A DNA stretch of 64,000 bases from Scortum barcoo (lineage: Eukaryota; Chordata; Actinopteri; Centrarchiformes; Terapontidae), in contig CM041534.1 in assembly GCA_023238725.1 (NCBI GenBank), positions 21,574,303-21,638,302 of the forward strand. Reading direction: 5' to 3'. Position 1 is the stretch's first letter, and every line of letters begins with the position of its first letter. A program made the translations under genes and the position numbers. The notes below the pieces were generated by a model. That model ran no database searches and was not told the DNA's origin. It worked only from the letters and a program-made list of their open reading frames with translations. Positions 13,132-21,500 of the stretch are shown here, piece by piece.

Positions 13132-13906
13132 CTCCTCTGTCAATACCAAACAGATAAGACATGCAAACAAACAGCACACTTTTTGTAAACCACAGCATGT
13201 AAACCCTCAGTGCATAACATCATTAAGTGCTGAAATACTTAAACAAGAAGTTCATAAAACAAACAAAATAATAACAAATACTTATTTTTAAGTCATGCAA
13301 ATGTAAATGTTGCTCTCTATTACAAGGCGGTTTGATTTTTTCTGGAGAGCAAAAATCAATTTCAATCAATCAATCAACCTTTATCAGCCTGTATTTGTAG
13401 GTAATTTAATGGAATATGGTGCTCTGTCACACTTTAAATTAAATCAATCAAGCATTTGCTGATTATATTGACTGTATAAATGACTTCTTTTATAAACACA
13501 AACTGAATTTAAGCTTTAAAAAATGTAAATTTGCAGTAAATTGAATTAATAATCTGCCATATCAGTGAAAGAAGACTACAATCAGTAATTAATTTATATA
13601 TGTTTAGATTTTATTAAAATATGAGCAGCTTGGTGTGTTTTATATATGCCGAATTCAAAAGTCTTCCCCAAAAATTAAGATTATGTTGATTTTTTTCTTC
13701 TCCGTGTTTCCAGACAAATATAAATAAAGGGTAAGTTTTAAAATGACAGTTTTTTAGTAGAGGTTTGGGCGTCACAGCACACAGGGGTTAGTGTCTGTTA
13801 GTTTCTTCGCATTCCGGCACAAACATGTCGCTTATTTTCTGACGATAAAAACTCCTTCCTCCTCTCAGCTCACCGAGTTCGTTGAGTTTTCTCCATTTTC
13901 AGTCAT
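1..13906 (-). CDS. usp28: Ubiquitin carboxyl-terminal hydrolase 28 (usp28), 20 coding exons, 3' end cut by the window edge
   Basis: Cysteine deubiquitinase of the USP25/USP28 pair, which removes ubiquitin from nuclear and cytosolic substrates. Spliced order on the minus strand: 13906-13874, 12092-12018, 10813-10693, 9953-9866, 8898-8736, 6519-6433, 6202-6065, 5058-4988, 4904-4828, 4752-4604, 4505-4378, 4194-4099, 4009-3830, 3546-3347, 3141-3100, 3022-2952, 2684-2456, 2233-1898, 1111-975, 217-1. Every junction keeps frame, giving about 879 codons. Visible domains: UBA-like (about residues 12-50), UIM (about 78-95), Cys box with catalytic Cys153 in GNTCWF, the catalytic-domain insert (about 390-570), and the His box with His592 in GHYWAYIYD followed by KYND. 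The catalytic domain ends near residue 649, as in the human protein from memory. The rest of the C-terminal domain lies left of position 1. The USP25/28 family is certain. USP28 rather than USP25 rests on the neighbouring HTR3B-HTR3A-ZBTB16 and on an N terminus reading MLINQLREITGIQDP. Confidence 0.9.
218..974 (-). other. usp28 intron 19
   Basis: Non-coding, A/T-rich, 757 bp between exons 20 and 19. I see no repeat family, RNA gene or further exon. Confidence 0.6.
975..1111 (-). CDS. usp28: usp28 exon 19, Pro/Thr/Ser-rich linker
   Basis: The 137-nt exon keeps frame on both sides (phase 1 in, phase 0 out). It encodes a low-complexity linker with five consecutive prolines. Acceptor CCCCAG and donor CAG|GTGGGC are acceptable. 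There is little conservation, so the call rests on frame and splice sites. Confidence 0.72.
1112..1897 (-). other. usp28 intron 18
   Basis: 786 bp of A/T-rich non-coding DNA. Short open frames in it lack splice context and conservation. No repeat recognised. Confidence 0.6.
1898..2233 (-). CDS. usp28: usp28 exon 18, post-catalytic linker
   Basis: The 336-nt exon begins DTDDETGQVLHGMDSLPPVL and RRYVQEDNRWFQQELSELEE, a helical segment conserved in USP25/28. It continues into an acidic Pro/Glu-rich tail that is probably disordered. Donor G|GTCTGT. Confidence 0.88.
2456..2684 (-). CDS. usp28: usp28 exon 17, catalytic His box
   Basis: Reads VPYRLHAVLVHEGQASAGHY, then WAYIYDHANERWMKYNDI and TNASAYCLMYIDDRLPQL. 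His592 in AGHYWAY is the general base and KYND supplies the third catalytic residue. The donor is GC (ACAG|GCATGT) instead of GT. Only this donor keeps frame with the next exon. Confidence 0.94.
2952..3022 (-). CDS. usp28: usp28 exon 16
   Basis: The 71-nt exon reads LKASIDRLSQMLEGMYSDNS then LCQ, with donor GTAAGA. It forms the helix that leads into VPYRLHAVLVHEG. Confidence 0.93.
3100..3141 (-). CDS. usp28: usp28 exon 15, 42-nt frame-neutral microexon
   Basis: Reads (D)PAITNLSIMRQIK between a TTTTTAG acceptor and G|GTAAAA donor. Entry and exit phases are both 1 and the length is a multiple of three, so skipping it joins exons 14 and 16 in frame. It lies just before the segment that returns to the His box. 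Confidence 0.82.
3347..3546 (-). CDS. usp28: usp28 exon 14, catalytic-domain insert
   Basis: The 200-nt exon has a variable Ser/Pro-rich first half, then ITEEELHFVKTCLQRWRTEV and ENDIN. The (E)xxFVKTCLQRW motif re-enters the conserved fold. Donor G|GTATGC, phase 1. Confidence 0.92.
3830..4009 (-). CDS. usp28: usp28 exon 13, catalytic-domain insert
   Basis: The 180-nt exon starts YKNYGSGPTKYPLADMLQFV, then LEFATTKP. After that comes a low-conservation Ser/Pro-rich stretch (residues about 430-465) that looks disordered. Acceptor CTCACAG, donor AG|GTTGAG. Confidence 0.92.
4099..4194 (-). CDS. usp28: usp28 exon 12, start of the catalytic-domain insert
   Basis: Reads YLHKNIEQTHERRGEVKKLK and on to LAALQQKLE, a charged helix with heptad-like leucines. 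It begins the insert that in the family mediates USP25/USP28 oligomerisation. Donor TG|GTAAGT. Confidence 0.92.
4378..4505 (-). CDS. usp28: usp28 exon 11, catalytic domain
   Basis: The 128-nt exon reads RWFKKLPPVLTFELSRFEFN, then GRPEKIHKKLEFPQIIYMD. LPPVLTFELSRFEFN is the core beta-strand segment of the USP fold. Donor AG|GTGAGC, phase 2. Confidence 0.96.
4604..4752 (-). CDS. usp28: usp28 exon 10, catalytic domain
   Basis: The 149-nt exon reads KTLCNIEQFGQYPLQVNGFN, then LDECLEGAMVEREIESLHSD and the end SGRE before GTGAGT. FGQYPLQVNG is a subfamily signature. Confidence 0.95.
4828..4904 (-). CDS. usp28: usp28 exon 9, catalytic domain
   Basis: The 77-nt exon reads NAEDKQKNPMVQLFYGTFVT and on to RRHEG, with donor G|GTATGA. 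NPMVQLFYG is strongly conserved in USP25/28. Confidence 0.93.
4988..5058 (-). CDS. usp28: usp28 exon 8, catalytic domain
   Basis: The 71-nt exon reads DVSEFSHKLLDWLEDAFQLA, the invariant DVSEF segment of this subfamily. Acceptor TTTCAG, donor AA|GTAAGT, phase 2. Confidence 0.95.
5059..6064 (-). other. usp28 intron 7
   Basis: About 1 kb of A/T-rich non-coding sequence between two well-supported catalytic-domain exons. I see no repeat family or RNA gene. Confidence 0.6.
6065..6202 (-). CDS. usp28: usp28 exon 7, catalytic domain
   Basis: The 138-nt phase-0 exon reads DKRNIAFMQELRCLFALMVG, then RRFVDPSAAVELLRDAFR and SEAQQ. These segments are typical of the USP25/28 fingers and palm. Confidence 0.95.
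6433..6519 (-). CDS. usp28: usp28 exon 6, catalytic domain
   Basis: The 87-nt phase-0 exon reads SLFHLPVFRRLVLNYHLSER and on, continuing the helix after the Cys box. It ends ILEKCKSHS before donor GTGAGT. Conserved in USP25 and USP28. Confidence 0.92.
6520..8735 (-). other. usp28 intron 5 (2.2 kb) with a possible regulatory stretch
   Basis: The largest usp28 intron. Positions 7,370-7,870 are less A/T-biased, free of simple repeats, and hold TAATTA/TTTAAT homeodomain-type cores and several CpGs, unlike the flanks. A run of ten G lies at about 7,977. No exon is supported inside. Confidence 0.45.
8736..8898 (-). CDS. usp28: usp28 exon 5, catalytic Cys box
   Basis: Basic segment (MKRKRCE) followed by PVGIRNVGNTCWFSAVIQ, the USP Cys box; Cys153 in GNTCWF is the predicted nucleophile. 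The basic cluster could be a nuclear localisation signal. Acceptor CTGCAG, donor CAG|GTGAGA. Confidence 0.95.
9089..9513 (+). repeat. Diverged copy of a teleost dispersed repeat
   Basis: Lies in usp28 intron 4, antisense to the gene. It shows in order the phrases I recognise from an abundant non-autonomous element of spiny-rayed fish: GGCATGCTAAC, TTAGCAGGTAATA, CACCATCTTAGTTTG, GTATTGGACTAATT, TTCAGGGGTTCACCAAAG, GGCAATCCATCCAATAG, and the terminal GACCAAAGTAGTGGACC. The copy has many substitutions, so it is old. The family name is not assigned. Confidence 0.75.
9866..9953 (-). CDS. usp28: usp28 exon 4, ubiquitin-interacting motif
   Basis: Reads DELQTAIELSLQESHNAQEE, a standard UIM (acidic start, then Ala-x-x-x-Ser) that binds ubiquitin. 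The 88-nt exon has acceptor CTTCAG and donor AG|GTACAA, phase 2. Confidence 0.9.
9954..10692 (-). other. usp28 intron 3
   Basis: 739 bp of non-coding sequence. No repeat, RNA gene or additional exon recognised. Confidence 0.55.
10693..10813 (-). CDS. usp28: usp28 exon 3, end of UBA and linker
   Basis: The 121-nt exon starts ASQGDIGHAVGLLTTQ, completing the UBA fold, and continues into a variable Glu/Pro-rich linker. The donor is G|GTGTGC, phase 1. The linker shows little conservation, so this exon rests on frame and splice sites plus the UBA end. Confidence 0.85.
10814..12017 (-). other. usp28 intron 2
   Basis: 1.2 kb of non-coding sequence with a poly-T run near 11,310. Nothing else recognised. 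Confidence 0.55.
12018..12092 (-). CDS. usp28: usp28 exon 2, first part of the UBA-like domain
   Basis: Phase-0 exon of 75 nt between a CAACAG acceptor and a GTAAGA donor. It reads SKMLINQLREITGIQDPQLL and on, the conserved N-terminal UBA-like segment of USP25/28. Confidence 0.9.
12905..12930. repeat. (CA)n microsatellite
   Basis: About 13 uninterrupted CA units in usp28 intron 1. Confidence 0.95.
13093..13130. repeat. (CT)n(CA)n compound microsatellite
   Basis: About 14 CT units run directly into five CA units in usp28 intron 1. Dinucleotide tracts of this kind are usually length-polymorphic. Confidence 0.95.
13874..13906 (-). CDS. usp28: usp28 coding exon 1 (start codon)
   Basis: Encodes MTENGENSTNS and ends in TCG followed by the donor GTGAGC. 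I chose this ATG because it has G at -3. An in-frame upstream ATG at 13921 would add five residues (MFLSE) but has C at -3. The phase-0 end joins exactly to the UBA exon. Confidence 0.8.
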
Positions 13907-14100
13907 TTCCGATAAAAACATGAGGTTTTCTCGCCGTATTTCTCTTTTTTTCCTCCTGTCTTCAGATGTTTTCAGACTTCAGTCCGACTCAGACCAACTC
14001 CAGCTGCGCGCGCTCACCTGTCAGAGGAGCACACGCGCGCGACAGGACGAGCTCTTAATGTGACACTTCCGGTTTGTGACACATGTAAAATGTGATTTCA
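13907..14100 (-). promoter_or_regulatory. usp28 5' UTR and core promoter with ETS site
   Basis: This is the region upstream of the start codon. It is CpG-rich at 13,990-14,050 in otherwise A/T-rich DNA, has no TATA box, and carries a perfect ETS/GABPA consensus (ACCGGAAGTG on the minus strand, 14,064-14,073). That pattern is typical of housekeeping promoters. A CTGACAG|GTGAGC near 14,020 could be a 5'-UTR donor, but the UTR can also be read as continuous. The transcription start is inferred, not seen. Confidence 0.55.
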
Positions 14101-15490
14101 CACTCCAGGTCAAAAGATATAACAATATTATATAATTGGATTTCTATTTGGTTGTTGGTAGGAGCATGTGATTTAAAGAACTTAAAGAACCTCATTTGTG
14201 TGCACTTGACAAATAAAAATCTTGAATCTTCAATAACCATTTGGACAAAACTGATTATTTTTCATTATAATTTATTTAAACACTTAAAAAAGGTTATAGA
14301 ATACACAACATGGCATTTGATTCTTTTCAACAGATCACTGAAGTTTTATGCATCTCTCTATTTATGTTTTTTTTCAGCTGGGATATTTCTCCGTGTCTCT
14401 CTCTCTCAAGTACAAAAAGTACTTTAATTTCAAAAGAGTTTCTAACCCCTAAAAATAATTTCACATGTAACATCAACTCTCTTTATTTTTCTTGCACATA
14501 TTAAGAAGTAACAGGGTGATAAATAATTGCTGGTGATTGCTGCATGAATGGGTTCTTGCTTTGTCTGTTGCTATTTTAGGACTTTTCTCTCTTTCAGACA
14601 CACAGATATTGTGTCATGTACTTTCTCACAATATATTATGTACAGCTCTACAGAATTTAAATTTCACAGTTACTGTCCATCTACCCCTTTTGGTTGCCTT
14701 AAAACATGTGTAAATCAACATTTTCAGTAATCAGTGATTAGAAGATACCTTTTATCCAGCTGCCAATGATGAGCCATGATACTAAAGATATTTATAAATG
14801 CTATGATAGTGACAGAAATACTTAAGACCATTACTCCAGATGGAAATATTTTACTATTTAAGGCATTTTCCTCATAGTTCATATCTTTGGAAACTAATAT
14901 AAAACTTAATAAAGGTGTATTTTGTTACCTGTACATCTGCATCTTCATTAATTGTCATTTGGACAGAAGATGTTGTACAGATTGTAAAGCCCTGTGAAAA
15001 ACATGTGTGATTTGGGCTATTTAATTAAAATTAATTAATTTATTAATTAATTAAACTTCCAAACTGAGAACTAATATAATTTAAAACAGACAGAAAAAGA
15101 TGCACCTAAGAGGGAGAAGGACAAGAAAGTTCACATTGCATCATCTCTATTTGGTGTTTTCAGCTTAAAAGAGTTAAAAGCTGCCCTACATTAACAGACA
15201 GCTAAGCGTCCTCTTGAATCGAGCAACACTCCTGCACTAAAACAAACCCTCAGGGAGTTTCCTCCCCACTGTGTTTCCTTATTATTCATATCACCTTACC
15301 CGGGCAGTGGAAGATCAATATCGGTGCAACCAAAATGTCGGCATTACCCTGCTCATTGTTCTTCTCCTACACTCAGTACTGCTGCGTTTGAACTTATTTG
15401 GTGAAACTGTGGATATTCTCGTGTTAGCAGATGTTTTGATGTGACACCTGGATAACATCTGTAATCTGGAAGGTTTAATCTTTCAGCTTG
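14101..15490. other. Intergenic interval between divergent usp28 and htr3b
   Basis: 1.4 kb separating two head-to-head genes. It includes a degraded retroelement-like tail at 14,178-14,230 (TGTGCACTTGACAAATAAA then CTTGAATCTT) and a TTAATTAA cluster at 15,020-15,054. The htr3b promoter must lie toward the right end, but I see no clear TATA box. Confidence 0.5.
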
Positions 15491-15524
15491 ATGTCTCTCC
15501 TTTGGCTGATGCTGTTACTCTCAG
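15491..15524 (+). CDS. htr3b: htr3b exon 1, signal peptide
   Basis: ATG followed by a hydrophobic core LLWLMLLLS and donor G|GTAAGA, phase 1. The in-frame TAA at 15,476 makes this the first possible ATG. The Kozak context is weak (T at -3). Confidence 0.82.
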
Positions 15525-18500
15525 GTAAGATGCTAAAAATTAACTTTAAGGATGAAGAATTTATTTGTAAGTTCAAAAATTACTCACAGGGTTTTGTCCC
15601 AAAGACCCTTTGTCCCTTTGAGAAATGTTGCATCAAAGTGCAGCTAATGTAAAAGTTTTCAGGTATTTCAAACAGTATATGCTCTTTGGAGAATGACACT
15701 TCGATGGCTCATTGCTTATTTTATGTGCATTATGTCACCTCTTTTCAAACAGTCAAATGTACATATAATAATGAATGCAACAGTAAAGAACTACAATCAT
15801 AAAAAGCTTCAATGGTAAAACTACTAAAAAGGGCACATGTGATGTACTTTGTCTTAGAATTTCCTTGAGATTTGTCAGTGTAGAAATGTCATAAATCTAA
15901 CAAAATTTACCATTAGGTATAAATATATATATATATATATGGCACTTTAATGCATTGTATTAGGCAACTTAATATATCCAAAAACCTTTTAGCAGGGATT
16001 GACAAACCAATAAAGGGCCCCTAAGGGAAAAATAAAATAAGGGTAATTAATGCTGTGTTAATTCAACTGAATATCCTTTACTTTTTTTTTCTTTTACAAA
16101 TATGCACCATGTAGTGTCATATTTACTGAAAAATAAAAGTATGACAACTGTGACACAGGGTCCCTCTACACGTCTGGCCTCAACATTAAGTAAAAATGAA
16201 GGAGTCCATTTAAAGGCCTGCAGTTTTGTGCTTAAGTTGTACTTTCTGTATCACCAAACAAACTTGCAATCAACCATATTACCACAAACTTCTGAGGATC
16301 TTTGAGGGCCTCATCTGACAGTTTCCCGCTTTGCCCAGTTGCTAATTTAGCCTTTACCTCTTTAGCTCGCCTGGCTGAATGTGTGCCAGAGAAGCCGAAG
16401 AGATCGGCTCTGAACCAGCTGACCAGGACCCTCCTCAGGAGGTACGACTGCGGAGTTCGACCTGTTCACAACTGGACCAGCCTCACCACCGTCTACATTG
16501 ACTTCATACTATTGTCTGTCCTCGACGTGGTATGTAAAGCTCTGATATGATCACACTGCTGCTAAAACTCAGCCTTTTTACATGAGGGTAAGAGCATTGT
16601 GAATTTCTTGGACATACTCAGGGACAGAAAACTAATTAAAACCCTGTTATAGTGCCACGCTGTTCATTATGTTATTTCAACATCTTAATTTATGTATTGA
16701 TTTGTTTAAACTGTCAGTAAAGCATATTACTGAAATGTTCTTCTTTTCACAGGATGGAAATACCCAGAGCATAACTACGAGTATTTGGTACAGACAGGTA
16801 GGTGGCTTTTCACTTCAGTCTTTTCTCTCTTGTTTCTTGCTGGAAAGCTCAAGGAAAACAAGCATTTCCCCTCCATAAAGTTTAATTAAAAGTTTCTTCA
16901 CTTTATGCTTCAAGTCTTGTGAATTATTGCCTCTTGACAATGTAAGTGAACCATGTAGTATTGAAGTTTTGAATTGAAGTTTAAATTTCTGCTAAAATGC
17001 TTTGAAAATATTTGTTTTTTCAATTCAAATGCATACATTATAATTATTTTATTTCCCTACACACTTCCTCCTCTTTTTTCAGGTCTGGACTGATGAGTTC
17101 TTGGTTTGGGACCCGGAAGAGTTTGATGGTATCAATGAGATCTCGCTGTCATCTGATGCCATCTGGATACCCGATATTATCGTTAGTGAATCGTAAGAAG
17201 TGACTGAAATTATCCTTTCAGCCCATCTCTCTGTGAACAGTGTCCTTTAGTACTACCAGAGCCTGAAGCAGGGAGTTTTTTGTTCCTTTGAGATAGCCAA
17301 TAACTTCCACTCATTTCAATAAACTATGAACATCAACTTTCAGAGACCATGACACAGTCCACTATGAGCCTTATGCATTAAATCCTTCCGAAACTGAAAC
17401 TTGGGAGTGTCCCTGGGAGTTCAAATTTGGAGACAGTACATTGAATTTCCAACAGGGTCAAGAGCATTTTCTGCCAACATCTTCTGCTCTGCAAAGCTGA
17501 CGTCCTCACTGTAATATACTTTCCTGATAAAATAGAGTCAGACACTATGTAAGATAGTATACAGAAGTACACAAAGACAGAACTGTTGTTTCTTAACTGC
17601 TCAATAGAAAACACCAACCTGCAGCCAAACCAATTTATTTAGCAACAAACATCAGATTTTGACTCTGAGGCTAAGCTTTATTGTGCAAAAGGTATTATAT
17701 TTCATGTTTAAAAGTCTACTGATAGCACTGGGAATTATCAAAGAGCTGCAGGGATGTGACTGTCTCAGCGTACTAACAAGCCCTCAGATTTTCAACTTTC
17801 AACAATATTTTTACCTGTTTAAGTTTTTGCAAGTTGATAAAGTCTTAAATTTAATAAGGAAATGGAAGCCAATTGCGAAGAAACCTTGAATAGCAATAGT
17901 TTGGTCCCTTAGCTTGGATAAATACTAGAATTGGTCAGGAATGGTGATATAAGACATTTTCTCATCATTCCTCTAATTCACATTCTCCACTTTGCCTCTA
18001 TCCTAAATGACTGCAACTGCCAAAAGGTGATAACTGAAGGTTTATTAAATCTAATCAAAAGTAAATTTGACTTCCATAGACAATAAACATGATAAACAAG
18101 AGCATTCGTCTCTTTACTTATGAAAGGTCGTTGTCTTAAAAGGTGAGCATGACCATAACCCTCTCATTTTCCCTGCCCTCTCCTTCATCTGTGTTCCCAG
18201 TGTGGATGAAGGGAAGTCCCCTCCCATCCCCTATGTGTACGTCAACTCCTCCGGCTCCGTGAAGAACTACCGGCCCATGCAGGTGGTGCTGGCCTGCAGC
18301 CTGGAGATGTACGCCTTCCCCTTTGACAAGCAGAACTGCAGCCTCACTTTCCGCAGCTGGCTTCACTCAGGTCTGTTTCCTGCCCGCGATGGGCTGCTGG
18401 AAACCCGTAAGCTCAGTAAATCCAAGTTTAACACCTTTTGTATTTGCAGAACAGAGTAATTAAAGCTGCTGCACTGATGAGGAACATAATTTGGGTGGAA

Positions 18501-21500
18501 ACACTTAATCTCAGAACTCCAACAAACCTTATGGGCGCTTGAGAAAACGCTCTAATTTGCAGGTGACTTTATAGGATTTTCGGACACTTTTAACAGCCTT
18601 AATCAGCGAATGGAGAGGTTTACAATCAGCAGGAGCAGCAGTGAGACTCTCTCATGTGTCAGATCATCTATCCAATGTGGGGAACAATACATTGGTGAAA
18701 CAATAAGGACTCTTTAGAGGAAACTGAATGACTGAACCTCAGATGTGTTGCTCCGATCAAAACTGGTCACAGACACAGACTGGGAAGGTTTCACAAATCA
18801 GCAACCAAGGAGAAATTATCTGCCAATTGCTTTCCTGATTCACTGCCTGCAAAACAATATGAAAAATGGCAATTGAAATCTTCTAAATCCCAAGGTGACA
18901 TCTTCAAATTAAATATTTGTTAATCCAAAACCAAATGCTACTCATATTTTCCACGAATCAGAGCAGGAAATCTTAAACATTTAAAGGCTAGTTCTTGATA
19001 ATGTTTGGTATTTTTGCTTTACATAAATGTATAATTGATTATCAAAATGGTTGCAGACTAATTTTATGTTGCCTGACTAATCGTTTAAGCTCTCGTTACT
19101 GTTCCCGTGTGGCCTTAAGTTTAATGATAAACTGAACCATCTCTTTTATAAATGACAAACCTCTTACACCGATGGATAACTAGAGATGCTGCTGAAAGCT
19201 CAGAAAAACCTTGAGTTAAGATGATTTTGTCACCTTTCATATCGATACACCTGCAGGAGGAAATAAATAAATATGCAGTAAACAATTTTTATCTTTTGTT
19301 TCGTTTGAATGTCTTTAGGCAGTGTGAGAAAAACCATAAAACGCACAGTCTCTGAGAAATGCTCTTACTCTGAGGCAAAGTGTTGTTTTACCCCACCTGC
19401 GGTCTCTTCCTGTCCTTCATTATCTCTCGCTCTGCAGTGAAGGAAATAGACCTGGCTCTGTGGAGGAGTGCAGAGGCCATCGCCAACGATAAGAGGGAGT
19501 TCATGAATGATGGAGAGTGGGAACTGCTGTCCATCCCCTCCCGCTACTGGCAAATCCACCAAGACAACACCGACTACGCCCACATCCAGTTCAATGTACG
19601 TGCCTTGTTGTCAAGTACATTAGTCACATCCCCCTGCAGAAGGAATAATTTAAATAAGAAAGTAAGAGATTAAAAATGCTGATTATTATGCTGTCCTAAT
19701 GTTACTGGTGTCTGGTGGTGTGATGTTATGGATGTATGACAGCTCTGTAAGAAGTGAGCGAGCAACTGCACTGTGACGGCTGCGATTGCTTATCGATGCT
19801 GAGCTTTTAACTGTAGCCCTCTGGGGGTTAGTCTCCCTCCTCACCGCCACGCTGCGCGGCAGAATTGTAAAGTATAAAGCAATTGGCCGCGACCTTCATG
19901 GATCGGGCGAGTGAGCTAATGCCAAATGATGAGAACGAGGCTGTTTTCTGGCAAGTAAAGAGACAGATAGAGAGGGAGACTGATAGACAGGCGAGGGTGA
20001 GCAACCATAATGAGACTGTCTCAGTGGCTGCCTGATCAATGGACTTCTTGTTAGTGGTGAGGAAAATGGCCCCATAGCCCATTGCAGGTGGAGAGCAGGG
20101 AGGGCTGCTATTTATTCAGCTCAAAGAATGGAGGCTTTTCAGTAATGGAGCATTTCATGGCTCACTGGGATATTGTTACTCTGTGGTGGTAGCTTCGTCA
20201 CATTAAAAAAGGGGGTTCTGATGGAAAATGCTTTTGTTTCTTTTCCAGCTCTGAGAAAATGTTGATTTTAATAAGACTCGAGGAAGATCTGTTTGAAGCA
20301 AAGGTTATGAACAGACAAAATCTTCATGAGAAGGGACGATTTTAAGGTTCAAAACACTGATGACCATCAACATCCACACGATTCAAGACTAAGTGTGAAC
20401 ACTCTTTTTAAGTTCTGTGGTTGATTTAATAGAGAGAAATAAAACTAGCACAAACCAGAAAAATCTTGTTTTAAATCACACTGATATTTGTAATAATGCA
20501 AATTCAGGCCTTGAAACACAACCTTGTGTTTACTCAATTTGATGAGACGATGTAAACTTTTTAAAATTGTTGCTGTAATAGTAATTAGATAAGATACAAT
20601 ATAATTAGATAAAATAAGATATAGTACGAGATCGAAAAAACTGCAGTGGATGTCTGATACATGTTCAAAAGGAGTGAGTAGGTGAGGTAAATATAAAAGG
20701 TGCAGGATGTCTTCAGGCAAAGGTCATTAGACCAAACTAAGCTGGTGATGATAGCAATAATACTGAGAGTAGTAGGAAATACACAAGTGTTACTAATATT
20801 AGACTAAATCTAATGGAAATCAGTCATCAATAGTTTTATAATTCAGAGTTTTTCCTACCAAAGCACAATAAAATAGTTAATAGAAATTAATAGGAAAACT
20901 ATCTGCATGGCCTTCAGGGAACATTTGTGCTTGAATAAATGACATTATTTTTGATGGCATCCCCCAGATCTTGGCTCCTTAAAGTTTCATCTCTCTCAGG
21001 TGCTGATCCGCCGGCGCCCCCTGCTGTACGTGGTGGGTCTCCTCATCCCCAGCATCTTCCTCATGCTGGTGGATGTGATCAGCTTCCAGCTGCCTCTGAA
21101 CAGCGGCACGCGCATCGCCTTTAAGATCAGCATCCTGCTGGGCTACACGGTCTTCAGAGTCAACATGACGGATGAACTGCCCGCCACTGCAGTCAGGACT
21201 CCGCTCATCGGTGGGATCATTCAGGATTTCTGTTTGCTCTTCACATCATTTCAGTGTGTTGTTTTTAACCATTCAATACATGCTGTTTTGTTTTGCCCAC
21301 AGTTTCATTTGTTTTTTTTCCTATCACCTTGATTTTGTTTATGTGGTTTACCAAAGTAAAATCCACACACAGTGCATTTTGTCCTGTTTATTCTGCTCTT
21401 ATGATGTCCAAAAAGGCCTTTTTTCAGTAAACTGTGAAGAGCATGTCCAGGTTTATACGCCTGGCCTGGTCTGTGATGTCCAGCAAAATGAAAAGGATGA

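Larger units (their letters stand above)
12093..13873 (-). other. usp28 intron 1 with microsatellites
   Basis: 1.8 kb first intron. It holds a GA run near 12,841, a CA repeat at 12,905-12,930, and a CT run passing into CA at 13,093-13,130. The remainder is A/T-rich with no exon. Confidence 0.6.

Noticed and set aside
13091..13291. Ser-Leu and Arg-Glu repeat frames near 13.1 kb
   Set aside because: Translations of the CT microsatellite, not genes.
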